This document shows, one piece after another, positions 47,301-55,017 of a DNA stretch of 64,000 nucleotides; position 1 is the first letter of the stretch; the number at the start of each line of letters is the position of its first letter. Location of the stretch: assembly GCF_014196745.1 (NCBI RefSeq), contig NZ_JACIEH010000003.1:248001-312000 (forward strand), written 5' to 3'. Below the pieces are notes generated by a model. That model worked only from the letters and a program-made list of their open reading frames with translations. It was not told the origin of the DNA and did no database searches. The position numbers were made by a program, and so were the translations under genes. This DNA is from Sphingomonas kyeonggiensis. GTDB taxonomy: Bacteria; Pseudomonadota; Alphaproteobacteria; Sphingomonadales; Sphingomonadaceae.

Positions 47301-48849
47301 GGCTGATCAGGCGCGGCTTGTCCGAGATGACGGCGAGCGGCGTGTCGTCGCCCATCGAGCCGATCGCTTCCTTGGCGGTCTCGACCATCGGGGCGAGGAT
47401 CAGCTCCATGTCCTCGAGCGTCTGCCCCGCCGCGACCTGGCGGCGCGTGAGGTCGGCACGCTCGAAGCGGAGCGACGGGGCTGCGGGCGCGGGCAGCTCC
47501 TCGACGGTGATGAACTCGCCGATCATCCCGGCATAATCGTGCTCGCCGGCGATCTGGTCCTTGATCGCCTTGTCGCAGAGCAGCACGCCCTGGTCGAGAT
47601 CGACGGCGATCATCTGGCCCGGGCCCATCCGGCCCTTGGCGATGACGGTCGATTCGGGGATCTGGACCATGCCGGTCTCGGAGCCGACGATCAGCAGGCC
47701 GTCCGAGGTCTGGGTGTAGCGCAACGGGCGCAGCGCATTGCGGTCGACGCCGGCGACTGCCCAGCGGCCATCGGTCATCGCCAGCGCGGCGGGGCCGTCC
47801 CACGGCTCCATCACCGAGGCGAGATACTTGTACATCTCCAGATGCTTGGCGGGCGTGTGCTCGTCCCAGGCCTCCGGCACCAGCATCAGCTTGGCGGTGG
47901 GCGCGTCGCGGCCCGAACGGCAGATCGCCTCGAACACGGCGTCGAGCGCGGCGGTGTCCGACGCGCCGGCAGGGATCACCGGCTTGATGTCTTCCGAGCG
48001 CTCGCCGAACGCGATGCTGGCCATCTTGATCTCGTGGCTGAGCATCCAGTTCTTGTTGCCGCGGATCGTGTTGATCTCGCCGTTATGGGCCAGGCAGCGG
48101 AAGGGCTGGGCCAGCCACCATTGCGGGAAGGTGTTGGTCGAATAGCGCTGGTGGAAGATCGCCACGCGGCTGGTGAAGCGCTCGTCCTTGAGGTCGGGAT
48201 AGAAGTCCGACAGCGATTCCGCGAGGAACAGGCCCTTGTAGATGATCGAGCGGGTCGACAGCGAGCAGATGTAGAAGCCGCTGATCTGCGCGGCGATCAC
48301 CGCCTTCTCGATGCGGCGGCGGACGAGATAGAGTTCCTTCTCGAACTCGGCGGCATCCATCGCGTCCGGCTGCGGGCCGGCGATCATGATCTGCTCGATC
48401 TCGGGCCGCGTCGCCTGCGCCTTCATGCCGATGACCGACACGTCGACCGGCACCTGGCGCCAGCCATAGATGGTATAGCCCGCCTCGATGATCTCGGACT
48501 CGACGATCGTGCGGCACGCCTCCTGGGCGCCGAGGTCGGTACGCGGCAGGAAGACCATGCCGACGGCGAGGCGGTTCGGCAGCACGCGGTGGCCGCCGGC
48601 GGCGATCGCGTCGTCGAAGAAGCGCACGGGCAGGTCGACGTGCAGGCCGGCGCCGTCGCCGGTCTTGCCGTCCGCGTCCACCGCGCCGCGGTGCCACACT
48701 GCCTTCAGCGCATCGATCGCCGACTGGACGACGCGGCGCGAAGGCTGGCCGTCGGTCGCGGCGACCATGCCGACGCCGCAGGCATCGCCCTCGAACTCGG
48801 GACGGTACATGCCCTCGCGGGCCATCCGTTCGCGTTCGTCCAACTGCAT
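44341..48849 (-). CDS. gltB: Glutamate synthase (NADPH) large subunit
   Basis: 1502 aa. N-terminal Ntn amidotransferase domain with nucleophile Cys24 (DACGVGMV) after a propeptide, central FMN domain, 3Fe-4S Cys cluster C-x5-C-x4-C (CIMVRQCHSNTCPVGVC), and the C-terminal GXGXG beta-helix. Converts glutamine + 2-oxoglutarate to two glutamate. Complete. Starts 6 bp after the DUF2059 gene upstream. Confidence 0.98.
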   Translation of the reverse strand: MQLDERERMAREGMYRPEFEGDACGVGMVAATDGQPSRRVVQSAIDALKAVWHRGAVDADGKTGDGAGLHVDLPVRFFDDAIAAGGHRVLPNRLAVGMVFLPRTDLGAQEACRTIVESEIIEAGYTIYGWRQVPVDVSVIGMKAQATRPEIEQIMIAGPQPDAMDAAEFEKELYLVRRRIEKAVIAAQISGFYICSLSTRSIIYKGLFLAESLSDFYPDLKDERFTSRVAIFHQRYSTNTFPQWWLAQPFRCLAHNGEINTIRGNKNWMLSHEIKMASIAFGERSEDIKPVIPAGASDTAALDAVFEAICRSGRDAPTAKLMLVPEAWDEHTPAKHLEMYKYLASVMEPWDGPAALAMTDGRWAVAGVDRNALRPLRYTQTSDGLLIVGSETGMVQIPESTVIAKGRMGPGQMIAVDLDQGVLLCDKAIKDQIAGEHDYAGMIGEFITVEELPAPAAPSLRFERADLTRRQVAAGQTLEDMELILAPMVETAKEAIGSMGDDTPLAVISDKPRLISQFFRQNFSQVTNPPIDSLRERQVMTLKTRFGNLANILDTEGGGSKVLVLESPVLTNGDWDRLRAHFGSQSAEIDCTFAAGGTPEDLREAIKRIRYEAEQAVRAGCTELFLTDEHVSEGRAAIAGVLAAAAVHTHLVRRGLRSYASVNVRSAECLDTHYYAVLIGVGATTVNAYLTEASIADRHSRGLFGEISIEECLKRHRKAIDEGLLKIMSKMGIAVISSYRGGYNFEAVGLSRALVNDLFPGMPAKISGEGYASLHLSAMMRHQAAYDRGVATLPIGGFYRQRHGGETHAYSAQLMHLLQTAVSTDSYSSYMAFSRGVRDLPPVYLRDLLEFNFPNEGIQIDQVEAITEIRKRFVTPGMSLGALSPEAHETLAIAMNRIGAKAVSGEGGEDKLRYTPYENGDNANSTIKQIASGRFGVTAEYLNACDEIEIKVAQGAKPGEGGQLPGFKVTEFIAKLRHATPGVTLISPPPHHDIYSIEDLAQLIYDLKMINPRARVCVKLVSSAGIGTVAAGVAKAHADVILVAGHVGGTGASPQTSVKYAGTPWEMGLTEVNQTLTLNGLRGRVKLRTDGGLKTGRDIVVAAILGAEEYGIGTLSLVAMGCIMVRQCHSNTCPVGVCTQDEKLRQKFVGTPEKVINLMTFIAEEVREILAKLGFRSLDEVIGRTELLRQVSRGAEHLDDLDLNPILAKVDADDAERRFSLSTFRNEVPDSLDAQMIKDAAPVFARREKMQLTYNVRNTHRAVGTRLSSEITRLYGMSTLADGHVHVRLRGSAGQSLGAFLCKGVTLEVFGDSNDYVGKGLSGGIIVVRPLVSSPVESWKNTIIGNTVLYGATSGRLFAAGQAGERFAVRNSGAEVVVEGCGANGCEYMTGGTAVLLGQVGMNFGAGMTGGMAFVYDEDGSFEQRANPESIVWQRPATPHWEAKLRDLVEAHVAATDSKWAAGLLEDWDRAIGSFWQVVPKEMLTRLPMPLNDDAVEAVAAE

Positions 48850-48855
48850 CTCAAC

Positions 48856-49608
48856 TTACTCCGTGCCGGTCGCGGAGGACGCGTCGTCCTCCAGCGTTTC
48901 GGGATCGACGCCGAAAAGTTCGGCGAGCTTCTTGCGTTCTGCGGGCGACAGGTCGCCCTTCTTGCGTTCGGGCGGCAGATCGGCGGTGGCTTCTTCCGCG
49001 CGCTTCATCAGCACGGGCATGGCCGACATCATCTCGGGCATCATGTCCTGCATTGCCTGGGTCATGTCGGGGCCCATCGAGATGATCAGCGACTTCGCTG
49101 CGTAATGCGCACCGGCCGGGGTGGCGAAATAGCGATCGAGATCCTCGAGCTCGGCGGCGGTGAACTCGCGCGCATAGGCCTTGGCGAGCGCGGTGCGCAC
49201 ATTGGGCTCGAGCTTCGCCATCACTTCGCCCATGCCCTTGGCGAACACCTGCATCATCCGCTTCTGGCGTTCGCGCCAGACGGGATCGTAGATTTCCACG
49301 ATCTCGCGCAGCTTCACACCCCCGAGCGCCTTGACCTTGTCCTCGCTGATGCCGCCGAGCCGGGCGAGCTGCGCCACCGGCATCTCGCCGGCCTGGCCGA
49401 ACGCCTGGTCCATCATCTCGGTGAAGACCGTGTCGAACATCGTCTGGTAGACTCCCGCCGGCACCAGCCGCCCTACGACGCGCTCGGCAACGGCCAGCCT
49501 GGCGGAATCCACCGGAGCGAGCGCGGCGGCGGGCTTGGGCGCGGTCTGCGCCTGGGCTGTACCGGTTCCGGCAAGCAGCAGCGCGGCGGCAAGCGAAAGG
49601 CGGCGCAT
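48856..49608 (-). CDS. DUF2059 family exported protein (second copy)
   Basis: A 250-aa protein with signal peptide (LSLAAALLLAGTGTAQAQ). The DUF2059 part reads FTAAELEDLDRYFATPAGAHY. C-terminal charged tail. ATG 49608 overlaps the stop of the paralogous gene by one base; a GTG at 49611 is an alternative. Lies between gltD and gltB. Confidence 0.85.
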   Translation of the reverse strand: MRRLSLAAALLLAGTGTAQAQTAPKPAAALAPVDSARLAVAERVVGRLVPAGVYQTMFDTVFTEMMDQAFGQAGEMPVAQLARLGGISEDKVKALGGVKLREIVEIYDPVWRERQKRMMQVFAKGMGEVMAKLEPNVRTALAKAYAREFTAAELEDLDRYFATPAGAHYAAKSLIISMGPDMTQAMQDMMPEMMSAMPVLMKRAEEATADLPPERKKGDLSPAERKKLAELFGVDPETLEDDASSATGTE

Positions 49609-50303
49609 CACTTGGCGCCCTTCTTCTTCGCCAGATAATCGGCGGTCAGCTTGACGGCGAGCGCTTCCATCTTCGGGCGGTTGGCCTGGACCAGCTTCTG
49701 CGCCCAGGCCTGGCTCGCCGCCGAGATCTTCGGGTTGACCGTACCCATCTTCTGCGACGCGGTGCTGCCCGCGAACGCCATCAGCGCAGGGTAATCCTCG
49801 GCGGTCATCTTGCCCATCACCGAGGCGATCGCCGCCTGCTGCATCTCCTGCTCGGACTGGCCGGGCGTATTGCCCATCGTCTCGTAGACTTCTGCGCGCA
49901 CCTTCTGCCCGGTCGGGCTGTTGAAGAAGGTCAGCGTGTCGGCGATCTCCGACGGAGTCAGTTCGGCCTTGAGGATCGTCTCGAGCTGGGTGCGCAGCGC
50001 GGGCAGGTCGGCGACGAGGATGCCGGTGAACTGGTCGCGGAGCGTGCCGCCGACCTGCGCGCGCAGCGCCGGATCGGCGTCATAGGCTGCCTTGAGCTTG
50101 GCGTTGGTGGAGACTTCCTGCTCCATCCCCGCATCGAACGCCTTGCCGGCCAGACGCGTGATCGCGTCGGCCGGCGCCATCAGCGCGACCAGCTTCTGCA
50201 GATCGGTGTCGGCGACGGGCGCGGCGACCGGGCCGGCGGCAAAGGCCGGTGCCTGGGCCAGCATCGCGGTGCCGAGAGCTAGAGCGGCGAGGAACGACTT
50301 CAT
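49608..50303 (-). CDS. DUF2059 family exported protein (first copy)
   Basis: A 231-aa paralogue of the next gene, with signal peptide (LAALALGTAMLAQAPAFA). DUF2059 core: LTPSEIADTLTFFNSPTGQK. Function unknown; two copies in tandem suggest a heteromeric pair. It starts 14 bp after gltD. Confidence 0.85.
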   Translation of the reverse strand: MKSFLAALALGTAMLAQAPAFAAGPVAAPVADTDLQKLVALMAPADAITRLAGKAFDAGMEQEVSTNAKLKAAYDADPALRAQVGGTLRDQFTGILVADLPALRTQLETILKAELTPSEIADTLTFFNSPTGQKVRAEVYETMGNTPGQSEQEMQQAAIASVMGKMTAEDYPALMAFAGSTASQKMGTVNPKISAASQAWAQKLVQANRPKMEALAVKLTADYLAKKKGAK

Positions 50304-50316
50304 CGGGTCAACCTTA

Positions 50317-51753
50317 TCAAGCAGCCCGTGCCGCATCGGCGCGGGCGCGCATCCAGGCATGCATGTGCGCCGCCACGTCGCGGCCGTCGCGAATCGCCCA
50401 GACGACGAGACTCGCGCCGCGGACAATATCGCCGGCTGCGAAAACGCCGTCGAGGCTGGTCATCATCGTACGACCGTCGGTGCGCAGCGTGCCCCAGCGG
50501 GTGACGCCAAGTTCCTCGGCACCGAACATCCGCGGCAGGTCCTCGGGCTCGAAGCCGAGCGCCTTGATGACCAGGTCGGCCTGGAGCTGGAAGGCGCCGC
50601 CCGGATCGAGCTCGGGAGCACGGCGGCCAGAGGCGTCGGGTGCACCGAGGCGCATGCGCGAGGCGCGGACACCCGTGACCTTGTCGCCGCCATCAAAGGC
50701 TTCCGGTGCCGAGAGCCAGACGAACTCGACGCCTTCCTCCTCGGCATTGGCGGTTTCGCGCTGTGAGCCCGGCATGTTGGCGCGGTCGCGGCGATAGAGG
50801 CACTTCACCGAAGTCGCGCCCTGGCGGACCGCGGTACGGACGCAGTCCATCGCGGTGTCACCGCCGCCGATCACCACGACATGCTTGCCGTTCGCGTCGA
50901 GGCTGCCGTCGTCGAACGCCGGCACCGAATCCCCGAAGCCCTTGCGGTTCGAGGCGGTGAGATAGTCGAGCGCCTCGACGATCCCTTCGGCCCCGACGCC
51001 CGGCGCCTGGATGCCGCGTGCCTTGTAGACGCCGGTGGCGATCAGCAGCGAATCGTGGCGCTTGCGCAGATCGTCGAGGCTCGCCTCCCGGCCGACCTCG
51101 AAGCCGAGATGGAAGACGACACCGCCCTGCTCGAGTCGCTCGATGCGGCGCATGACGATCTGCTTCTCGAGCTTGAACCCCGGGATGCCATAAGTAAGCA
51201 GGCCGCCGGCACGGTCGTGCCGGTCATAGACGTGCACGTCATAGCCATATTCGCGCAGGTATTCGGCGGCGGCCAGACCGGCGGGGCCGGCTCCGACGAT
51301 GCCGACCGACTGGCCGCGTGCGGGGCCGACCGCGACCGGCTCGACCCAGCCTTCTTCCCAGGCGGTGTCGGTGATGAACTTCTCGACCGACCCGATCGTG
51401 ACGGCACCGTGGCCCGAGAATTCGATGACGCAATTGCCTTCGCACAGCCGGTCCTGCGGGCAGATGCGGCCGCAGATCTCGGGCATGGTCGAAGTGCTGT
51501 TCGACAGCTGATAGGCCTCGCGCAGCCGACCTTCAGCGGTCAGGCGCAGCCAGTCCGGGATGTGGTTGTGGAGCGGGCAATGGACCGAGCAATAGGGCAC
51601 GCCGCACTGCGAGCAGCGGCTGGCCTGTTCCTCGGCGCTGGGCACCGCATAACGGTCCGCGATCTCGCGGAAGTCCTCCGCGCGCAGTTCCGCTTCGCGC
51701 TTGCCGGGATAAGCCTGCGCCGTTCCAACGAATTTGAGCATCGTTTCCGCCAT
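50317..51753 (-). CDS. gltD: Glutamate synthase (NADPH) small subunit
   Basis: 478 aa. N-terminal 4Fe-4S Cys motifs (CSQCGVPYCSVHCP and CGRICPQDRLCEGNC), then FAD (GIVGAGPAGLAAAEYL) and NADPH (VIGGGDTAMDCVRTA) Rossmann sites. Passes electrons to GltB. First gene of a leftward gltD-DUF2059-DUF2059-gltB set. 123-bp upstream gap holds a GTCAGC/GCTGAC dyad. Confidence 0.98.
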   Translation of the reverse strand: MAETMLKFVGTAQAYPGKREAELRAEDFREIADRYAVPSAEEQASRCSQCGVPYCSVHCPLHNHIPDWLRLTAEGRLREAYQLSNSTSTMPEICGRICPQDRLCEGNCVIEFSGHGAVTIGSVEKFITDTAWEEGWVEPVAVGPARGQSVGIVGAGPAGLAAAEYLREYGYDVHVYDRHDRAGGLLTYGIPGFKLEKQIVMRRIERLEQGGVVFHLGFEVGREASLDDLRKRHDSLLIATGVYKARGIQAPGVGAEGIVEALDYLTASNRKGFGDSVPAFDDGSLDANGKHVVVIGGGDTAMDCVRTAVRQGATSVKCLYRRDRANMPGSQRETANAEEEGVEFVWLSAPEAFDGGDKVTGVRASRMRLGAPDASGRRAPELDPGGAFQLQADLVIKALGFEPEDLPRMFGAEELGVTRWGTLRTDGRTMMTSLDGVFAAGDIVRGASLVVWAIRDGRDVAAHMHAWMRARADAARAA

Positions 51754-51788
51754 AGGGCGCGCCTAACGCCGCCGGCGAGTCGATAAAA

Positions 51789-51803
51789 GTCAGCAAAGCT
51801 GAC
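51789..51803. promoter_or_regulatory. Inverted repeat upstream of gltD, possible operator
   Basis: GTCAGC-AAA-GCTGAC, a perfect 6-bp dyad, 36 bp from the gltD start, beside an AT-rich TAATAT-like -10. Could be an operator for nitrogen or amino-acid control. Not tied to a known regulator. Confidence 0.35.
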
Positions 51804-51876
51804 CTATATTAAGTTTTCCGGCCTTCCGAGCGGAAATTTGAAAGATTATTGCGTCAATTTATGGCCGATCCGGACC

Positions 51877-52683
51877 TTACCGGAGCGAGAGCCAGGCAAT
51901 GGCAGCGATACCGGCGGCGATTCGGTACCAGGCGAACGGCGCGAAGCCATGCTTGGACACGATTCCGACGAACGCCTTGATCACCACGATGGCGACGATG
52001 AAGGCGGTGACGAAGCCGATGGCAATCTCGTCCCAGCCCACCCGGGCGGAAACTATCGCGTCGTGATTCTTGGCCAGCTCGAGCACGGTTGCGCCCAGCA
52101 TGGTCGGGATGGCGAGGAAGAAGCTGAACTCGGCGGCGGTGCGACGCTCGACGCCCAGGCTCAGTGCGCCCATGATCGTCGCGCCCGAGCGGCTGACACC
52201 GGGAATCATCGCGATACACTGGATGAAGCCGATGCCGATCGTGCGGACCAGTGGGATTTCGGCGATGCCGTGGATCGTCGGGTTCTTCACCAGCCGCTCG
52301 ACGACCAGGATAGCGATGCCGCCGATCACCAGCGCCCAGGCGACCACCATCGGCTCGCCGAGCAGCGCTTCGATATGCTTGTGCAGCGCCAGGCCGATCA
52401 CCGCCGCCGGGATGAAGGCGATCAGCAGGTTGCGCACGAAGCGGATCGAAACCGGGTTCAGCTTGATCAGCCCCTCGGCCACTGCCCAGAAGGTCCGCCA
52501 GTAGAGCACCACCACCGCCAGGATGGCACCGAGCTGGATGACGACGTTGAACATCCCCCAGGTGGCGGAATCATAGCCCATCAGCTCGGAAGCGAGGATC
52601 AGGTGGCCGGTCGAGGAGACGGGCAGGAATTCGGTGATCCCCTCGACGATGCCGAGGAGAATCGCGACCAGGGTTTCGCTCAT
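51877..52683 (-). CDS. uppP: Undecaprenyl-diphosphatase UppP (BacA)
   Basis: Recycles undecaprenyl diphosphate for cell-wall synthesis; confers bacitracin resistance. 268 aa polytopic. Motifs EGITEFLPVSSTGHLIL and PGVSRSGATI are intact. The leftward neighbour gltD is 123 bp beyond its stop. Confidence 0.96.
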   Translation of the reverse strand: MSETLVAILLGIVEGITEFLPVSSTGHLILASELMGYDSATWGMFNVVIQLGAILAVVVLYWRTFWAVAEGLIKLNPVSIRFVRNLLIAFIPAAVIGLALHKHIEALLGEPMVVAWALVIGGIAILVVERLVKNPTIHGIAEIPLVRTIGIGFIQCIAMIPGVSRSGATIMGALSLGVERRTAAEFSFFLAIPTMLGATVLELAKNHDAIVSARVGWDEIAIGFVTAFIVAIVVIKAFVGIVSKHGFAPFAWYRIAAGIAAIAWLSLR

Positions 52684-52723
52684 GCTTGGCTAGGCTCCGA
52701 TGCGCCGGGGCGGGGAAATGCGT

Positions 52724-53644
52724 TCAGGCGGCCAGCTTGCCGAAGCGGCCGTTGCGGCGATAGCGGACCAGCCAGCCCGGCGCGACGCTGGCGAGCGGCG
52801 TCGCGGGGATGCCGAGCGCGGAAAGGCCGGCGGCATCGCCGACGACATTGTCCGCCTGCAGCATCCGCCATTGGTCACGCGTGATCGGGGTGCCGGGAAG
52901 GAGCGCGATCAGTGCGCCCAGCGGATCGGGCAGCTCGGCGAAGGCCGGCTTGTGGCCGGTCGCACCGGCCAGCCAGTCGAGCAGGCCGCGCATGGACAGC
53001 GTGTCGGGGCCGCCCAGCGCATAGGTCTGGCCGGCATGTGTCTCCGGGGCGACGAGTGCGGCGACGACGGCCCGCGCCACGTCGACGACATAGACCGGCT
53101 GGAAGCGGACATCGGCGCGCAGCACCGGCACGACCGGGCCCAGGCCGACCATCGCGGCGAACCGGTTGGTGAACTGGTCCTCGCGGCCGAACACGAAGGA
53201 GGGGCGCAGGATCGTGGCGTTCGGGAACGTCGCCCGCACCGCCGCTTCGCCCGCTGCCTTGGACTGGCCATAGGCGGAGGCCGACTCGGCATCGGCGCCG
53301 AGCGCGGAGAAATGGATCAGCGTCTCGACGCCTGCGGCCTGGGCGGCCGCGGCGACGTTGCGCGCGCCGGCGGCGTTGACGCCGTCAAAGTCGCCCTTGA
53401 GCACGCCGGCGAGGTTGACCACCGCATCGGCACCGGCGACCGCGGCCGCGATCGTGTCGGGCTGGGTCACATCGGCGGCGACGAACTGGGTCTGGCCCAG
53501 GCCGCCGAGCGGCTTTAGGAACCAGGCGTCGCGCGGACGGCGCTGGGCGATGCGCAGGCGGGCACCCGCCGCGAGCAGTTCCTGGGCGACATAGCGGCCG
53601 ACGAAACCGCCGCCGCCGATCAGCACTACGAGTTTGTCCTTCAT
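52724..53644 (-). CDS. Complex I NDUFA9-like NAD(P)H-binding protein
   Basis: A 306-aa atypical short-chain dehydrogenase: N-terminal LIGGGGFVGRYVAQEL and the YGQSKAAGE motif. Alphaproteobacterial homologues of NDUFA9 are complex I-associated. It starts 40 bp upstream of uppP. Activity not proven. Confidence 0.85.
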   Translation of the reverse strand: MKDKLVVLIGGGGFVGRYVAQELLAAGARLRIAQRRPRDAWFLKPLGGLGQTQFVAADVTQPDTIAAAVAGADAVVNLAGVLKGDFDGVNAAGARNVAAAAQAAGVETLIHFSALGADAESASAYGQSKAAGEAAVRATFPNATILRPSFVFGREDQFTNRFAAMVGLGPVVPVLRADVRFQPVYVVDVARAVVAALVAPETHAGQTYALGGPDTLSMRGLLDWLAGATGHKPAFAELPDPLGALIALLPGTPITRDQWRMLQADNVVGDAAGLSALGIPATPLASVAPGWLVRYRRNGRFGKLAA

Positions 53645-53742
53645 GCCCTATTTCCCGGAACTGAAACTGCCTGTCGGTGGAGCCTCCCCATGCCGCGCGG
53701 CGGCCGGGGAGGCAAGCACCGGATCATGCGGTCTGCGCCGGA

Positions 53743-54807
53743 TCAGGCCGCCAGTGCGGTATCTTCCGCATCGGCTACGGCTTCGCGCAGGTCGCGGGCC
53801 AGCTCGGCGACGCGCTCCGGCTGGGCGTCCCAGGCGAACATGAACCGGGCGCCGCCGCCGATGAAGGTGTAGAAGCGCCAGCCGCGCGCGCGCAGCCGGT
53901 CGAGCACCTCCACCGGCGCTTCGAGGAACACCGCATTGGCCTCGACCGGGAACATCAGCCGCACGCCGGGCAGCTGGGCGACTTCGTCGGCGAGCAGGTG
54001 GGCACATGCATTGCCATGCTCGGCATTGCGCAGCCAGGCGCCGCTTTCGAGCACGCCCGTCCAGGGTGCCGACAGGAAGCGCATCTTCGAGGCGAGCTGG
54101 CCGGCCTGCTTGCAGCGATAGTCGAAATCCTCGGCCAGGGCGCGATCGAAGAACAGGATCGCCTCGCCCACCGCCATGCCGTTCTTGGTGCCGCCGAAGC
54201 AGAGCACGTCGACGCCCGCGCCGTGCGTCATCTCGCCGGGCGTACAGCCCAGGGTCGCGCAGGCATGGGGGAAGCGGGCGCCGTCCATGTGCAGCTTGAG
54301 TCCGAGTTCGCGGCACACTGACGAGATCGAACGGATTTCCTCGATCGTATAGACCTGACCCGTTTCGGTCGGCTGGGTGATGGTGACGACGCGCGGCTTG
54401 GGGAAATGGATGTCCGAGCGGCTGGTCGCCAGCGTGCGGATCGCCTCCGGGGTCAGCTTGCCGCCCGAGGTCGGCGCGACGAGCAGCTTGGAACCGTTCG
54501 AGAAGAATTCGGGGGCGCCGCACTCGTCGGTCTCGACATGGGCCGAGGCCGCGCAGATCACGCTGTGATAGGATTGGCCGAGCGAAGCGAGCGCCAGCGA
54601 ATTGGCGGCGGTGCCGTTGAACACGAAGAAAACCTCGCACTCTGCCTCGAACAGCCGGCGGAACGCATCCGCCGCGCGCTGCGTCCAGTCGTCATCGCCA
54701 TATGCGACCGCCGAGCCCGCATTCGCCGCCATCATCGCGGCAAGCGCCTCGGGGCAGATGCCGGCATAATTGTCGCTTGCGAATTGCTGGGGAGCCTGGG
54801 TCGTCAT
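53743..54807 (-). CDS. ltaE: Low-specificity L-threonine aldolase
   Basis: PLP enzyme: threonine (or allo-threonine) to glycine + acetaldehyde. 354 aa. PLP lysine in CFGGTKNGMA, N-terminal FASDNYAGICPEAL, and the DGARFPHA Asp. ATG at 54807 with SD GAGGA 8-9 nt before. It lies after putA on the same strand with 210 bp of structured sequence between. Confidence 0.93.
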   Translation of the reverse strand: MTTQAPQQFASDNYAGICPEALAAMMAANAGSAVAYGDDDWTQRAADAFRRLFEAECEVFFVFNGTAANSLALASLGQSYHSVICAASAHVETDECGAPEFFSNGSKLLVAPTSGGKLTPEAIRTLATSRSDIHFPKPRVVTITQPTETGQVYTIEEIRSISSVCRELGLKLHMDGARFPHACATLGCTPGEMTHGAGVDVLCFGGTKNGMAVGEAILFFDRALAEDFDYRCKQAGQLASKMRFLSAPWTGVLESGAWLRNAEHGNACAHLLADEVAQLPGVRLMFPVEANAVFLEAPVEVLDRLRARGWRFYTFIGGGARFMFAWDAQPERVAELARDLREAVADAEDTALAA

Positions 54808-54883
54808 CGTCAAATCCTCGCTGGTACCAGCACCAGGCTTCGAAGCGACGTATGACATGCGGCTTGGGGTCCCGTTTGTTGCC

Positions 54884-54989
54884 GGTCCGGCCACATCCCT
54901 CCAGCTGGAGGCACCACCTTGCTCGGGAGCAGGTTGGCGTCGGACGTCGGCCCGACTCTTGATGCTGCACCGCATCTAAAAGCCGGACC
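54884..54989 (-). ncRNA. Candidate structured RNA / 5' leader of ltaE
   Basis: On the minus strand, GGTCCGGC (54989-54982) and GCCGGACC (54891-54884) can close a ~90-nt region with four hairpins: GATGC/GCATC, GTCGG/CCGAC, TGCTC/GAGCA (extended by ACC/GGT) and CCTCC/GGAGG. Two further palindromes, GCTTCGAAGC and GCTGGTACCAGC, lie between it and the ltaE SD. It does not match the B12, glycine, TPP, SAM-II or THF riboswitch patterns I know. The fold is by eye; high GC makes some pairing expected by chance. Confidence 0.4.
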
Positions 54990-55017
54990 GCCGCTACGCA
55001 AGAAAATTACGAGCGCC

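Noticed and set aside
44134..49638. A very long plus-strand open frame (1834 codons) opposite gltB
   Set aside because: It is the antisense shadow of gltB and its neighbour: composition is that of reversed GC-rich codons (His, Arg, Asp, Ala rich), with no domain or SD.
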